A stretch of DNA of 64,000 bases from assembly GCA_016165875.1 (NCBI GenBank), contig JABBOT010000001.1:41973879-42037878 (forward strand), written 5' to 3'. The translations under genes and the position numbers were made by a program. Shown piece after piece: positions 25,383 through 36,671 of this stretch. Each line of letters begins with the position of its first letter. Position 1 is the stretch's first letter. The stretch is from Acanthopleura granulata. Its lineage: Eukaryota > Mollusca > Polyplacophora > Chitonida > Chitonidae. The notes under the pieces were generated by a model. That model worked only from the letters and a program-made list of their open reading frames with translations, did not search any database and was not told the DNA's origin.

Positions 25383-25622
25383 AATTTATTTATTTGATTG
25401 GTGTTTTACGTTGTAGTCAAGAATATTTACCATACACGACAGCGGCCAGCATTATGGTGAGGGAAAACCTGGGCAGATGACGTGGCAAATGCATGATCAT
25501 CCCATGTTAATGGCAGACCTTCCCACTTATGCCCAGAGAGGAAGCCAGCATTTGCTGGTCTGAAACTCACAGTGAGTGCATCAGTGAACGGCTACTGGGT
25601 CACTGCACTAGGCTAGTGTGCA
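25383..25622 (-). mobile_element. SINE family A, minus-strand copy
   Basis: The plus strand shows the complement of tail and body: TTATTTATTTGATTGGTGTTTT, CAAGAATATTTA, GCGGCCAGCATTATGGTG, GGCAGACCTTCCCAC and GAGAGGAAGCCAGCA. The head is diverged; the B-box-like segment reads TCTGAAACTCACAG. An older, mutated copy. Confidence 0.75.
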
Positions 25623-26694
25623 AACACCTTTGAATGTTTTTATCCAAGTGGCCATAAATTGCATACTATACATATATATGAAGATTTTGTGCTTAGATTT
25701 ACAAAGTCAGTCAAAAATGTCATTGTGGATTAGGTTCACAGCCTGAAAGTACAAATATGACACTGAGACCAAGTTTCTAAAGTTTGTATATATGTTGGGT
25801 GTAGCTGAAGCCATATACATGTAGTTAGGAAAGCCTCTGTACTCAATGACTGATACCTTGATGCAGGCAAGGCAATACACAATATACACTTGTAGCTGAG
25901 ATAATCTGGCTCCCTTATCTTAACAGAAGTAATCATTTCCGTTAACACAGACTCATACCAGAATACAGAAGCCTTACTTAAACCTGAGCAATTATTCATG
26001 AGATCCGACGAATGGTCCTTATGAGGCCAGAATGTCACCAGCACAGACAAATGTTAAAGGTCTTTGGCAGCGTTAGGTGTTAGAGTAATGAATTTTCTGT
26101 GCTCTCAAGCTCTGGCAAATCCACTGCCATTCATCTATTCACTGGGACTTTCTTGTAGTGGCTGGCAATCAGAGAATTAGCTTCAGCTAAGTGACTCTAG
26201 CCCACGGCTTGTCGAAGTGGATCTCCATAGCCCGAGACAGGCTCATCGGTTCAAGGTGCAAGCTTACGATACAACAACAATATATACAATTATTGCATGT
26301 TGCAGAGTGAAATATCATAATTTGCCGGCTCGAGACAGCACAAGCTATACATCAACTGTTGACAGATCATAAATCACAACGTTCCACCCTGCAACACGCA
26401 AAAGTGTTTTTATTATACCAAATGACACATCAAGACTTTAAATGTAAAACCATGTCGATTACTGCTGTGCTTTATACAACTGATAAAATGTACATGTGAC
26501 ACTGGCTGAAGCAGATGCTGCAGGGAATTGGTTAGAAGGGGACACAACTCACGTTGTATATGTAATGTAGCACGTACGTATTACATTTCATTTGTAGCTC
26601 AGTGCAGTGGGTGTAGCATATCATGAACTGCTGAACCCCACATGGTGTTTTATACATTGAGGGGATGGGAAACATACATGAGGTGATAACATTT
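25623..26694. other. Non-coding stretch between two SINE copies
   Basis: AT-rich. The 104-codon minus frame at 25736-26050 has no splice sites or motif and is judged to be chance. Nothing else seen. Confidence 0.5.
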
Positions 26695-26948
26695 ACCTAT
26701 TTGATCGATGTTTTACACCATACTCAAGAATATTTCACTTATACAAATGTGGTCATCATTATGGTGGGAGGAAATTGGGCAGAGCCCGGGGAACCCACGA
26801 CCATCCGCAGGTTGCTGGCAGACCTTCCCATGTTGTGCCAGACAGGAAGCCACCATGAGCTGGACTTGAACTCACCACATTGGTGAGAGGTACCTGGGTC
26901 ACTGCGGCATGCTGGTGCCCTAACCCTCCCATCCCCGGAGGCCCCCAA
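26695..26948 (-). mobile_element. SINE family A, minus-strand copy, near full length
   Basis: The plus strand reads ATTTGATCGATGTTTTACAC, CTCAAGAATATTTCACTTAT, GGTGGGAGGAAAT, CCATCCGCAGGTTGCTGGCA and GAGCTGGACTTGAACTCACC. It ends TCCCCGGAGGCCCCC. Read on the minus strand, the last part gives a tRNA-like head whose B box is GAGTTCAAGTCCAG. It is one of the better preserved copies. Confidence 0.8.
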
Positions 26949-29244
26949 GGTGATAATATGATTTACGAATGTTGATTGTGGAGAAGCTTACATGGTAGAT
27001 GTGCATATACTCGCTGATGTTTTGAAATCCCATAGTAAACAACTGCATGCTAAAACATCAACTTTTTCCTTTCAAAACCAGCTTGTTGACGGGTGAGATT
27101 TCAAATATGCATTCAGAAACCGATGTTCATGAGCTAAGGAAAAGAGTAAGTGTGTCATAAATACCCTTCGTCGTTGGTATAAAGTTTAAGACACTTCTGA
27201 AAACCCAGTATCATTTACAGATGGTAAATACGTTAGACCCTGTGCATTTCTGTGGCTTGACCGTGTACTTCACTATTTGGCACAGACACACTGCTTGGCT
27301 AACTCAGATCAAGCATATCTTTTCACTCAAAGTCCATAGCATTTTCTTCCAGCCTCCAAATGTAACAAATTCCACACACCTGTACTGTTGCATATCTCGT
27401 CTAAACTCAGCTGTAAGCACAAGGTCCTGATTGCCCTGGGTAGGAAGAATTCAGCTCAAAACAGTAACATCAACATGAAAATGGAACTCAATGCTACAAT
27501 TTATGTATTCTGCTGTACTCTACACTTACAGAAATTTTCGTTGAAATCAGAAAAAAATTACAAGAGGAGCAGCATTTGAAAGATACGTATACTGGAATAA
27601 CAGACAGACAGACAGACTACAGATCACCAAAATTAAAAATTGATAGTATGAATTGTGTATCTTGATGTAGTCTACATTTTAAGCAAGTTTCGTCAATTGG
27701 AGGCAACTGTGAATTTCCTCAAATTTCAAGTAGCAAGTAACATCACCTAATTGGCCATAACTGTGGTTTTCACTGCTTACTGTCTTCTGTTTACGAACAG
27801 CAGAGGTGGAGCATCCTGTAAATTGTCTGCCTGCCTACACCTGGGATTTAAACGAGTACCTTTAAACTGGAAAGTATGCAGACAATGTAAAAATTGCATA
27901 GCTCTCCAAAAATCCCGCTTATTCCAGTACATATATAAATTCTTCTATGTCACAGCAAGATTTCAACCAACTGTGGACACGTGATGGACAAGACCGCTGG
28001 GAATTGTGCCTTAGCATTTGATTTGCACAAGATGGCCACTTTTAGGCTTGACTTCATAAAATATGGAATAATCAATATCCAGCTAAAACCTGGCTGACAC
28101 ATCCAATGAACATTCTCAAAATTTCTGCCTTCTGTGATCATATGTGCCCTCCCACCTTCTGTATGGAAGCATACAGATTTGCATGCATACATAAACACAC
28201 GGAAAGGGTGGTATAAGATGTGATCAGTTTTGTTCTTTGTTTTTGAAGTTGTTGTTGACTGCTCATTTCTTCTGAAAACTATTTCAGACACTTGTCAACC
28301 CACAAGTTATCCCAGAATGATGGAAGGTTGCAGGAATAAAGATCAGATGGAAATCTTCCTTTTTCATGAAAATTTCATTCATTCTATTATCCACATACAG
28401 TCCATAAACAAAAAAGGCTTCGGAATTCAGCGAAAGTAATGAGCTGAGTAGGGCTTGTAGGTAATATTGTACATGCTCTTTTGGGCTGAACAGCATAATT
28501 GGTGGAAAGCAATTAAGCCGTCCTGTCTCTTCCTGTTTCATGAGACAGGAGAATGCCAAATAAATGTCACTGTGTCCACAATGTACAAAATGAGTGCAAG
28601 TCACATCTGGCCTTTCTTGCATGTGTATGGAACCCATTTCTTAAAGAAACTATACAGGAGAAAATTTCTCACGACAGTTTTAACACACACACACACAAAA
28701 TACTGGTCTGTCCTTTCCAATCATGAAATATTTTTCCCCCGACACATTATGATGGTTATGGTAATGTAAGAAAGATCAACTGTTTCCAACTTTTCTTAGG
28801 CATTCTATACACGTAGGTACATGCTGTATATCTGCATATGAAAAGGAGAATGTAAATAAACTAGTATGGCTACTCCCCCAATTCCGAACGTTTGTGTTGT
28901 TTCTTTGAATAAGCAATTACCTGTTGCCTCCATTAGTTACAATACATTTGTTTATGTATCCGGTTGTGCGGCTTTGTTGCTGGTTTGACTATAGGTCGTT
29001 GTTATATGACGCCCGGATTGTTAGATAAAGCTTTTAGGAACAACATCTTAACGACAAAAAAATCATGTCCGACTTACAGACAGATTTTCCCTGCATTACA
29101 GGCCACGTGTCTGTTTTGGCAGGAAGAGAATATGGGTTTGTTACCCAAGTCTCGGAGAGTGGGGCAAGCTATACACAATCATTGTGGGGGCATCATTTTC
29201 CCAAACACAGAATAATATAGGTGAGAGCAAATGGGGTGGTTATT
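26949..29244. other. Non-coding stretch
   Basis: Two minus frames of 113 and 117 codons (27950-28291, 28284-28637) have no recognisable product and are treated as chance. A CACACACACACA tract is near 28685. The segment around 28950-29215 has a slightly coding-like plus frame of 83 codons without splice or motif support. Confidence 0.45.
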
Positions 29245-29492
29245 AATTTATTTATTTGGTTGGTGTTTTATATGCCACATTCAAGAATATTTCACTTATA
29301 CAATGGCGGCCAGGACTATGGTGGGAGGAAACCATGCAGAACTCGGGGGACACCCACGGCCAAGTTGCTGCCAGACCTTCCTACATTCGACCAAAGAGGA
29401 AACAATCATGAACTGGACTTGAACTCACAGCAACCTTGGTGTGAGGCACCTGGGTCATTAGGCCGTGCTGGCGTGCTAACCTCCATGCAGTG
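29245..29492 (-). mobile_element. SINE family A, minus-strand copy
   Basis: The plus strand reads AATTTATTTATTTGGTTGGT, TTCAAGAATATTTCACTTAT, ACAATGGCGGCCAGGACTAT, GGTGGGAGGAAACC and AACTGGACTTGAACTCACAG. This is the standard family order read backwards. The head end is truncated or diverged after GCGTGCTAACC. Confidence 0.8.
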
Positions 29493-31294
29493 GTTAGCAT
29501 AAATGCAAGCAGACAATAAGTCAAATGACGTCCGGGCCAGTATGTTGAACCTTGATATTTAATAAAACTCTCATGTCTGGGTCATGACTGTAAACTACAG
29601 CCGTCAAAACACTACACTGTATGGAGGTTTGTGAGGCTCGCTACAGGACAAGCGCGCGCGAGAATGATTTGATTTGTGCACAAGTTGTAAACAACTATTA
29701 AACAATTACCACGTGATGAACCAAAGTGTTGAGAAATGTCTGTGATACGAGACAAACTTAAGTGTTGAAAAATGTCTCATATGAAATGAACTTAAGTGCA
29801 TATTCTGACATACATAGCAGCAGCATATCTAGCTCAACATTGCAGAGGAGTGTATGGTGACATCAGTATTATGTTTTGCTGTACAGCCCACATCATGTGT
29901 CTTTTCTGTTTTAGAAATCAGTTAATCATTCGTTCATGTATAAAGCTAATTTAAGTGGGTGCACAGGTCTTAAGTTCATAAAACTGAATCTAGAAACAAT
30001 TAACTGAAACCCTGTCAGATTTGTTCATGTTGTCCTTTAATAACACATCTAGAACAGTGCATCCAAATTTCAATGGATTTTTTCATTCCATTCCCAGTAA
30101 ATAGGCATCAAGAACTTAGAGCATCTACTGCCACCCTACTGCCACCCGATCAACCCCTCTCCCTGTCCATTTCACCCTGGACAGGTCAGTCTCCATCCCC
30201 CTTCCCCGGACAATTTCCCCCATGGAAATTTGCCCCTGTATATATATATATGTGTACACAAGGCAGGTTACTGATCACCATATGCATAAAAAGTGAAATC
30301 GTTACAACAGTCCATTATGTGGGTAAATAGGTAATGTATATAAACAGTTCCTGCACATGCCGTACATGTACTTTAAAGCATGCAGAGCTGTATATAGGCA
30401 GCAGAAAGGCATAATAAAACATGGTCCTTAAATGAGCAAGACTTTCACAATTAATGCTCAACTTTCATTTTATGTCTTCGAGAAAATACTAGCAGAGACA
30501 AATGACTACTTCACAATTGCTGAGTTTAGATTAACCCCAATGGAGTGAGTAATCATCAGTCCAAGCCATGCAGACTCTGTAGATGGAGATATTGAGGCCA
30601 TTGTAAGGACAGTGCGGGACAGCCAGTGCAATACATCTCCTGCGCTTGAACAGGAGTTAAAACTGAATAAAAGACACCAAACACTATTACATATACACTG
30701 TACCTTATATACATATAGTTATTGCAGAAAAGGGGTGGAAGCAGACCAAGATGGCCATAGTCATTTTTTGACTGACAATCTGGTATAAACTCTTAATTAT
30801 AATCTGGAATTACTATGAGACCACTGGATATGTACACCATGTTAAGGAAACCAATATAACACGATGTCATGTCACTCGTGCCCCACATACCAAATAATGG
30901 CTAAAAGGGAAAACAGGGTTCACATGACTTTAATAGAAACAGCGATATTCATGGGCTATATAGAAATAACTCAGGCCTGTCAGAAGGTAAACCTGATGGC
31001 ACGGCAGGGCCTTTGCATTTCTCAGTGTGTTTGTGTTTTAATTAATTACTCCCAATGGCAATATTTCAGTTCTGCAACATCACAAAAATAAAAAGGTATG
31101 CTCTTCAAACATGATGTGAGATCTACCTTCTCAACACATATACATTTGGTCTACTCATTCCTGTAGATACAATTCTATCAGCTCAATGTTTGCTTCCAAC
31201 ACATATGCCAATATCTCAGGTGGTCAGGTGGATTCCATTGATTAACATAGCTGATATTTTGACACACATGGTCTTCTCCAGGTTCAACTTCAGC
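29493..31294. other. Non-coding stretch
   Basis: AT-rich, with a C-rich patch at 30120-30230 and a TATATATATATA run near 30240. No supported gene. A possible minus-strand exon start lies at its right edge (31295). Confidence 0.45.
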
Positions 31295-31423
31295 ACTAAT
31301 GCAGAGATAATCATTCATCCACAAAAAAAAAACTACTTTCCCAATCATAATCATGCTGTGCATTAAACTGGAAATTAAACTGGAAACGAAAATTTTTGAT
31401 GAATGCATGCTTTAAGTATTAAA

Positions 31424-32032
31424 AGACATGAGGGATGAGTCAGTTAGTTTTTTCTACCATCACTTCCTGCCATATCAATCATGTGACTCCAACGACTTCC
31501 TCATGATCTAAGACATGAGGGCTGAGTCAGTTAGTTTTTTCTACCATCACTTCCTGCCATATCAATCATGTGACTCCAACGACTTCCTCATGATCTAAGA
31601 CATGAGGGATGAGTCAGTTAGTTTTTTCTACCATCACTTCCTGCCATATCAATCATGTGACTCCAACGACTTCCTCATGATCTAAGACATGAGGGCTGAG
31701 TCAGTTAGTTTTTTCTACCATCACTTCCTGCCATATCAATCATGTGACTCCAACGACTTCCTCATGATCTAAGACATGAGGGCTGAGTCAGTTAGTTTTT
31801 TCTACCATCACTTCCTGCCATATCAATCATGTGACTCCAACGACTTCCTCATGATCTAAGACATGAGGGCTGAGTCAGTTAGTTTTTTCTACCATCACTT
31901 CCTGCCATATCAATCATGTGACTCCAACGACTTCCTCATGATCTAAGACATGAGGGATGAGTCAGTTAGTTTTTTCTACCATCACTTCCTGCCATATCAA
32001 TCATGTGACTCCAACGACTTCCTCATGATCTA
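31424..32032. repeat. Tandem array, seven 87-bp units, nearly identical
   Basis: Units start AGACATGAGG at 31424, 31511, 31598, 31685, 31772, 31859 and 31946, exactly 87 bp apart. Each runs through GAGTCAGTTAGTTTTTTCTA, CCATCACTTCCTGCCATATC and ACTCCAACGACTTCCTCATG. The only difference I see between units is GGGATGAG (units 1, 3, 7) versus GGGCTGAG (units 2, 4, 5, 6). Such homogeneity means very recent expansion or gene conversion. The length is a multiple of three but the frames are not open. Confidence 0.97.
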
Positions 32033-32170
32033 AGAAATACACCACCGAAAACTGCATCTAAAAGCTGCACTCATTTTTCACATACCTTACAATGCATTAT
32101 GCAGTTTTATAAATAACTGATCTACAAGATATTTATGGTACCACACTGTTGCATTTTCAATGACATCGCA

Positions 32171-32520
32171 ATGTATGCTTATGTATGCTTAAGTTTTACG
32201 TCGTACTCAACAATTTTTCAGTCATATGACGACGAGGAATTCCTTAGAATGTAGATATGCTGTGTCTCCTTGTGGCAGGTCTAGTCCATGCCATGAAAGA
32301 GTTGCCGCCACTGGAGCATCATGCCGAAGACACCAGACATGACACCCCTCCCAGTCACATTACACTGACACCAAGCCGACCAGTCCTGTTTCCTTGCTCT
32401 AACCTCTCAGTGAGGACTGTCAAGTAAGGCAGCAACAATACCATTTTTAAAGTCTTTGGTATGTCCTGACATGGGTTTGATCCCGCAGCTTCCGACCTAG
32501 AGGCGGACCAGGTCACCCAT
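32171..32520 (-). mobile_element. tRNA-derived SINE, family B, minus-strand copy
   Basis: Aligns with 41212-41554 through AATTTTTCAGTCATATGACG, AACCTCTCAGT, CACCAGACATGACA and CCTAGAGGCGGACCA. Read on the minus strand, the left part contains GTCCGCCTAG and the B-box-like GGGATCAAACCC. The second copy shows this is the T-arm end of a tRNA-like head. The head is partly degraded here. Confidence 0.7.
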
Positions 32521-32639
32521 GTTCAATGACATCACAAGGATTTTTCTCTACTGCTACGAAGTTTAATTACTTATAAATTCTTTCAAGTTTATCTAGTTTA
32601 TAAGACCACCATACTAATTTATACATGGTTTGGCTTAAT

Positions 32640-32968
32640 TTAAGAGCTACTTAGGTGTCAAAACATGTCTGTCTTAAAAGCAAGGTGAAAGGAAAAAGAT
32701 TAAGAGAGTCTGAATTGCTTTCCTAGACTGTGAAAATATTGTGGTGTTATCAATCAATATTGTACATTTCGACAGAGCTAGAATATAGAAACATAATTTT
32801 CATGTCCTTTCACTATGCCTTGTGTGATGTCTTTTGAGAAAACAAGACATCACTAGTAACTGGTGTGTATCCACAATTTACGCTACCCTTTCAAAGGCTC
32901 TTGACATCATTCCAGCATAGACGCCTTACCTAATGTCATATCTGCCCGATTTGACATCATATAAGAAT
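32640..32968 (+). repeat. Dispersed repeat D, copy split by the retrotransposon
   Basis: Matches 2172-2360 through GTCTTAAAAGCAAGGTGAAA at its left and CATCATTCCAGCATAGACGC and CATATCTGCCCGATTTGACA at its right. It ends GAAT exactly where the LTR begins. The other side of the junction (GAATATTATCACATCACACC from 38810) continues the similarity. So the retrotransposon inserted into this repeat. Confidence 0.6.
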
Positions 32969-33240
32969 TGTAAAGATTGCATGCAGTTATATGCAGTTAT
33001 CATCATAGCGATTCACCGTATCACAACAGAGGTTACTCTTGAGCTGGTTCCCGCAGCAGAGGTTATAGTTCCTTGTGACCCGTTAGGAGATCGCAGCCAT
33101 TTTGTTTACGCTTGAATAAGACACCGCTGCCGTGCCTGTATGGGAGTAATTAGACAGTTACTTGGGGTTTCATAGGCTTTCCTTCAATTAAACTGAATGA
33201 GAAAACCCACCAGAGAAGTTTGTTCCTTTTTTCTCTTACA
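32969..33240 (+). repeat. 5' LTR (272 bp)
   Basis: Starts TGTAAAGATTGCATGCAG and ends TTTTTTCTCTTACA, with 5-bp inverted termini TGTAA/TTACA. It shares AGGAGATCGCAGCCATTTTG, TTTACGCTTGA and GGAGTAATTAGACAGTTACT with the 3' LTR. Differences include substitutions and an indel of about 8 bp near 33020-33040. Confidence 0.93.
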
Positions 33241-33258
33241 TGGCGTCACCGCTAGGAT
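33241..33258 (+). promoter_or_regulatory. Putative primer binding site
   Basis: TGGCGTCACCGCTAGGAT begins at the base after the 5' LTR. A TGG at this place is what pairing with the CCA 3' end of a tRNA primer requires. I cannot assign the tRNA by eye. The following leader (to about 33700) includes a T-run near 33345-33358. Confidence 0.5.
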
Positions 33259-33699
33259 CACTTGAGCTCCAGGTGACTGGAGGAAGATGCATGGGAGTTG
33301 GCAACAGGGTGAACCTTATCATTCATGAACTTTGAAGGTTTCATTTTTTTTTTTTTTATTGCCTGGAAGGCCTGCGGAAACAATTTGATGTCAGATGAGA
33401 GACAGATGGTATGAATGTTGTTTATCGATTTACTTGTCTCATTTCATTCCGCAAGTTGATGCACATTGCACTGATATTTACGTCTCGAAGTATACACAAA
33501 GTTGAGATATAATCACAAGTCAAAGGTTTATTGCTAGTTTATATCAGTTGCCTGTATATGTATAATGCCTACATTATATTGTTTCCTTTGGCTAAGAAAC
33601 ATATTATTGACGTAATACATTATGTCAGCGTAGACAACTGACCATCTGGGAGGAAAGGCTCGACAGGAGATTGCTGGTCGGAGAAACAGTTTAAAGGGT

Positions 33700-34313
33700 C
33701 ACACCGGTGAAATTCTGCACCTGCTCAGCCGAGTATCTGAAGATGGTGATGACCTGCCAGCATGACAACAGAGATTTTCCTCTTACAACCAGGGAGAGGA
33801 GGACTCGGTGTCCAGCTCGTTGAAACTTGTGGAGATGCATGATCGTATGTGTGAACTGGATGGAAACTTCATCTCGTCCAGGGACTCTAGTTTTGAAGGG
33901 AGGAGGTTAGAAGTTGTAACACACAAAGAATTACGCCCTGAGCTACGTCGCCTGAATATGGAGTAGCCAGATCTTGATTACTTTGATTTGCGTGACCGTG
34001 CCATACAATGCTGGGGAAGTACACCAAGAATAGCCACTAAGATATCTAGAGTAGCATCGACTGTCACTTCTCATGAGATACCAGCAGAATGTAACTAGGG
34101 TCTTCTTGTTAAATGGCAAGAGGGGATGATTGCCAAACAACAACAGATAGACCAGCTGTTGGAAGCTACCAAACGGTCAGCCAGGTATACCAAGGGAGAT
34201 AAGCGGTGTTGGTTGTGTGGTTCATTGCAACACATCAAGAGGAACTGTCTGCAGAACAAACCCAAGGACAAGCCTGAGTCCAAAGATTTAAACTCCAGGA
34301 ATCAGCAGTAGAG
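33700..34313 (+). pseudogene. gag remnant with zinc knuckle
   Basis: Fragmented open frames precede a CCHC knuckle at 34207-34248, reading CWLCGSLQHIKRNC. This fits C-X2-C-X4-H-X4-C, the nucleocapsid RNA-binding motif. A Lys/Gln-rich segment surrounds it. Capsid-like sequence upstream is not recognisable, and stops occur at about 33964 and 34097. The frame ends at a TAG near 34309. Confidence 0.75.
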
Positions 34314-34403
34314 AGCCATAGTGGAGGTTGTCAAGCTGACAATGGCTCAATCCTCAACAGAGCTATTGGGAAGTGTCCAGAAGCTGATGTAAGGCTGCAG
34401 GGT

Positions 34404-35015
34404 GTGGAACTTTGGTGTTTATTGGACACTGGTGCACAAGTCACTATCACAGAAGCATTCTACAGCAAATATCTGGAGGAAAAAACTGACCTCCGTGATG
34501 TTGAAGGGCTTATCTGCTTGTCTGCAACAAACGGCAGAGCCATTCCTTTTGTCGGGTACATCGAGGAGTTAGACTTGGATGTTTTTGGATGGAGATTTTC
34601 AAATATGGGCTTCTTGGTTGTTAAGGATCCAGAAGGTGATGCAATGATGGCTAGAGTGAGGGAAGTCCCAGGAGTTCTTGGTTCAAACGTCTTCTGATAT
34701 ATGTTGGGTAAACTGTCGAGTGAAGTCGTTAAGGATGGGAAATGGAAAACTATCCTGGTATTGTATGAGCAAACCACTGCAACTATGAATGACCCTATCT
34801 GCAGAGTTTGTGTGGCAGGAGGCAAACCGATATTAATACCTGCATGGTCGACCCTGGTATTGGAGGGCTCTGTATACCCATGTAAGGAAACTTACACTGG
34901 AGTTATAGAGGAAATCGGTGCTTCCATACCAACCTTGCAAAGTCGGCTACTGTTGACGGTTCTGGTCGTGTACCTGTTCAGGTGGCAAACTTCACAGACA
35001 GGGACCTATATCTGA
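34404..35015 (+). pseudogene. Retroviral-type aspartic protease remnant and linker
   Basis: LWCLLDTGAQVTI at 34413-34451 holds the catalytic DTG (D-T-G at 34425-34433). The flap and second half follow, with VPGVLGSNVF before an in-frame TGA at 34698. The same frame is open again to 35013. Retropepsin cuts the Gag-Pol polyprotein; this copy cannot function because of the stop and the later frame change. Confidence 0.8.
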
Positions 35016-35064
35016 AACCGAGGACACCACTGGAGTCCTGAAGCCAGCAGTAGCAGATCCATCA

Positions 35065-36123
35065 GTGGATGTAGTTTTCACAAGTCAAAATGAAGCTCGA
35101 GTTGTGGAGACAGAACAGATTTGGGGAAAAATGAACATTAGTGACAGTCTGGACATAAAACAGGAAGAACAGTTACATGAATTGGTTAAAAAGTATGAAG
35201 ATTCATTTGCAAAAACGACTAATGAAATTGGATTTTGTGTTGTGGTTAAGCACAGAATTATCACAACAGTTGACTGCCTGGTTCAAGTGACGCACAGACG
35301 TATACCTCCTCACCAGTGGGATGAAGTTTGAAATTACCTAATAACAGCCCTCGACAATGGTATTATTTGAGAGAGTTCTGGCCCATATGCGTCTCCAGTT
35401 GTGCTGGTACAAAACAAAAAAGGTAGCCTACATCTTTGCTGTGATTACCGAGCACTGAACTCTAAAACTAGAAAGGCCGCATATTCATTACCAAGAATCA
35501 AGGAAAGCTTTGACGCTTTTGGTGGTTCCGCATTTTTCTGTAGCCTTGACTTGGCACATGGTTTCAACCAGACACCTGTATGGGAGGCTGACATCAAAAA
35601 GACTGGTGGACTATATGAATACGTAAGGATGCCGTTCGGGTTGACTGGAGCACCCAGTACCTTCATATGTCATATGGACAATATTTTAAATGATCAGAAT
35701 TTTCAGACGTTATTGATCTACCTTGACGATATTTCAGTCTTCGGCAAGACCTTCGGTGAGATTCTAGAACGGCTGGATATGGTCATCAGCAGGCTACAAC
35801 AGTTTAACTTGAAGGTCAGACAAAATAAGTGTTACCTCTTCAAGAGACAGCTTCGTTATTTAGGTCACTTAGTTACAGAGGCTGGAATCCTTCCCATTCC
35901 AGATAAAACGGAAGCCATTAGGAATTGCGCAAAACCCAAAACAGAGACAGATCTCAGAGGTTTTTTAGGCCGCTTTGTTCCGAATTTCGGCAAAATTGCT
36001 ACACCGCTCCTTGCCTTGTTATGTGAACCCAGCACGTCTGCAAGGAGAGGCAAGACCCACCAGAAGTGGAAGCCTCTATGGAGGCTTGGGATGAAGCATG
36101 TGACAGGGCAATGGACGAACTGA
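35065..36123 (+). pseudogene. Reverse transcriptase remnant
   Basis: The N-terminal connection is at 35065-35331. Two in-frame TGAs follow at 35332 and 35371, then 240 open codons from 35401. Motifs in order: CDYRALN, FFCSLDLAHGF with the first catalytic Asp, MPFGLTGAPSTF, and the active-site box YLDD at 35719-35730. The thumb-side motifs LRYLGHLV and LRGFLG follow. The frame is lost at about 36030-36060. The order and boxes are those of Gypsy-type RT. Confidence 0.93.
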
Positions 36124-36560
36124 AAAATCGATTACTGACGCCTCCTGTTTTGGGATTTCCTGACTTCAAAGAGCCTTTGACACTGGAAGTGGACACCAGT
36201 CATTTGGGTTTAGGTGCTTTGTTATCCCAACATTGAGATGGCAAATCTGTTGTTCTAAGCTTTGCTGGTAGAGCAAAACGAAACGAAAGCAATATGAAAA
36301 GATACAGTAGCATGAAAGCAGAACTTTTGGCTGTTAAATGGTCAGTCAGTGAAAAATACAAAGATCTTTTAATTGGTGCAAGCTGTATTGTATACACTGA
36401 AAATGATCCCTTGACACATATCCTGAAGTCAGCTAAGTTAGGCTCAACAGAAACAAGATGGGTAGGTGAACTTGCACAGTTTTATCTGACGATCAGACAC
36501 AAATCAGGAAGGACCAACCGAAATGCAGACTCCCTCAGCTGTAAAGTCGAGCTTGGGACA
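36100..36560 (+). pseudogene. RNase H remnant
   Basis: It lies in another frame from the RT. LEVDTSHLGLGALLSQ carries the first acidic residue, MKAELLAVKW the catalytic Glu, and TENDPLTHIL and RNADSLS the remaining acidic positions. An in-frame TGA at 36234 splits the domain. RNase H removes the RNA strand of the RNA:DNA hybrid. Confidence 0.85.
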
Positions 36561-36671
36561 GAGGTTAGTCATCTAGAAGAAATCAAGGTGAGTTCAACGC
36601 ACAGTGATGTAACATCAACGACCATTCCTGAGGAACTCAAACATCACTTGGAGATGCTCATGGAGCATGTT

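Noticed and set aside
26665..26948. Open frames with PGEPTTIRRLLADLP-like words near several SINEs
   Set aside because: The same words appear in every family A copy on either strand; they are SINE translations.
27090..27146. Plus-strand micro-exon ending AAAAGA|GTAAGT
   Set aside because: The open piece would be about 32 bp with a mediocre acceptor and no partner exon on this strand.
31424..32032. CRISPR array
   Set aside because: Whole 87-bp units are repeated with no unique spacers, and the window is eukaryotic; it is a simple tandem array.
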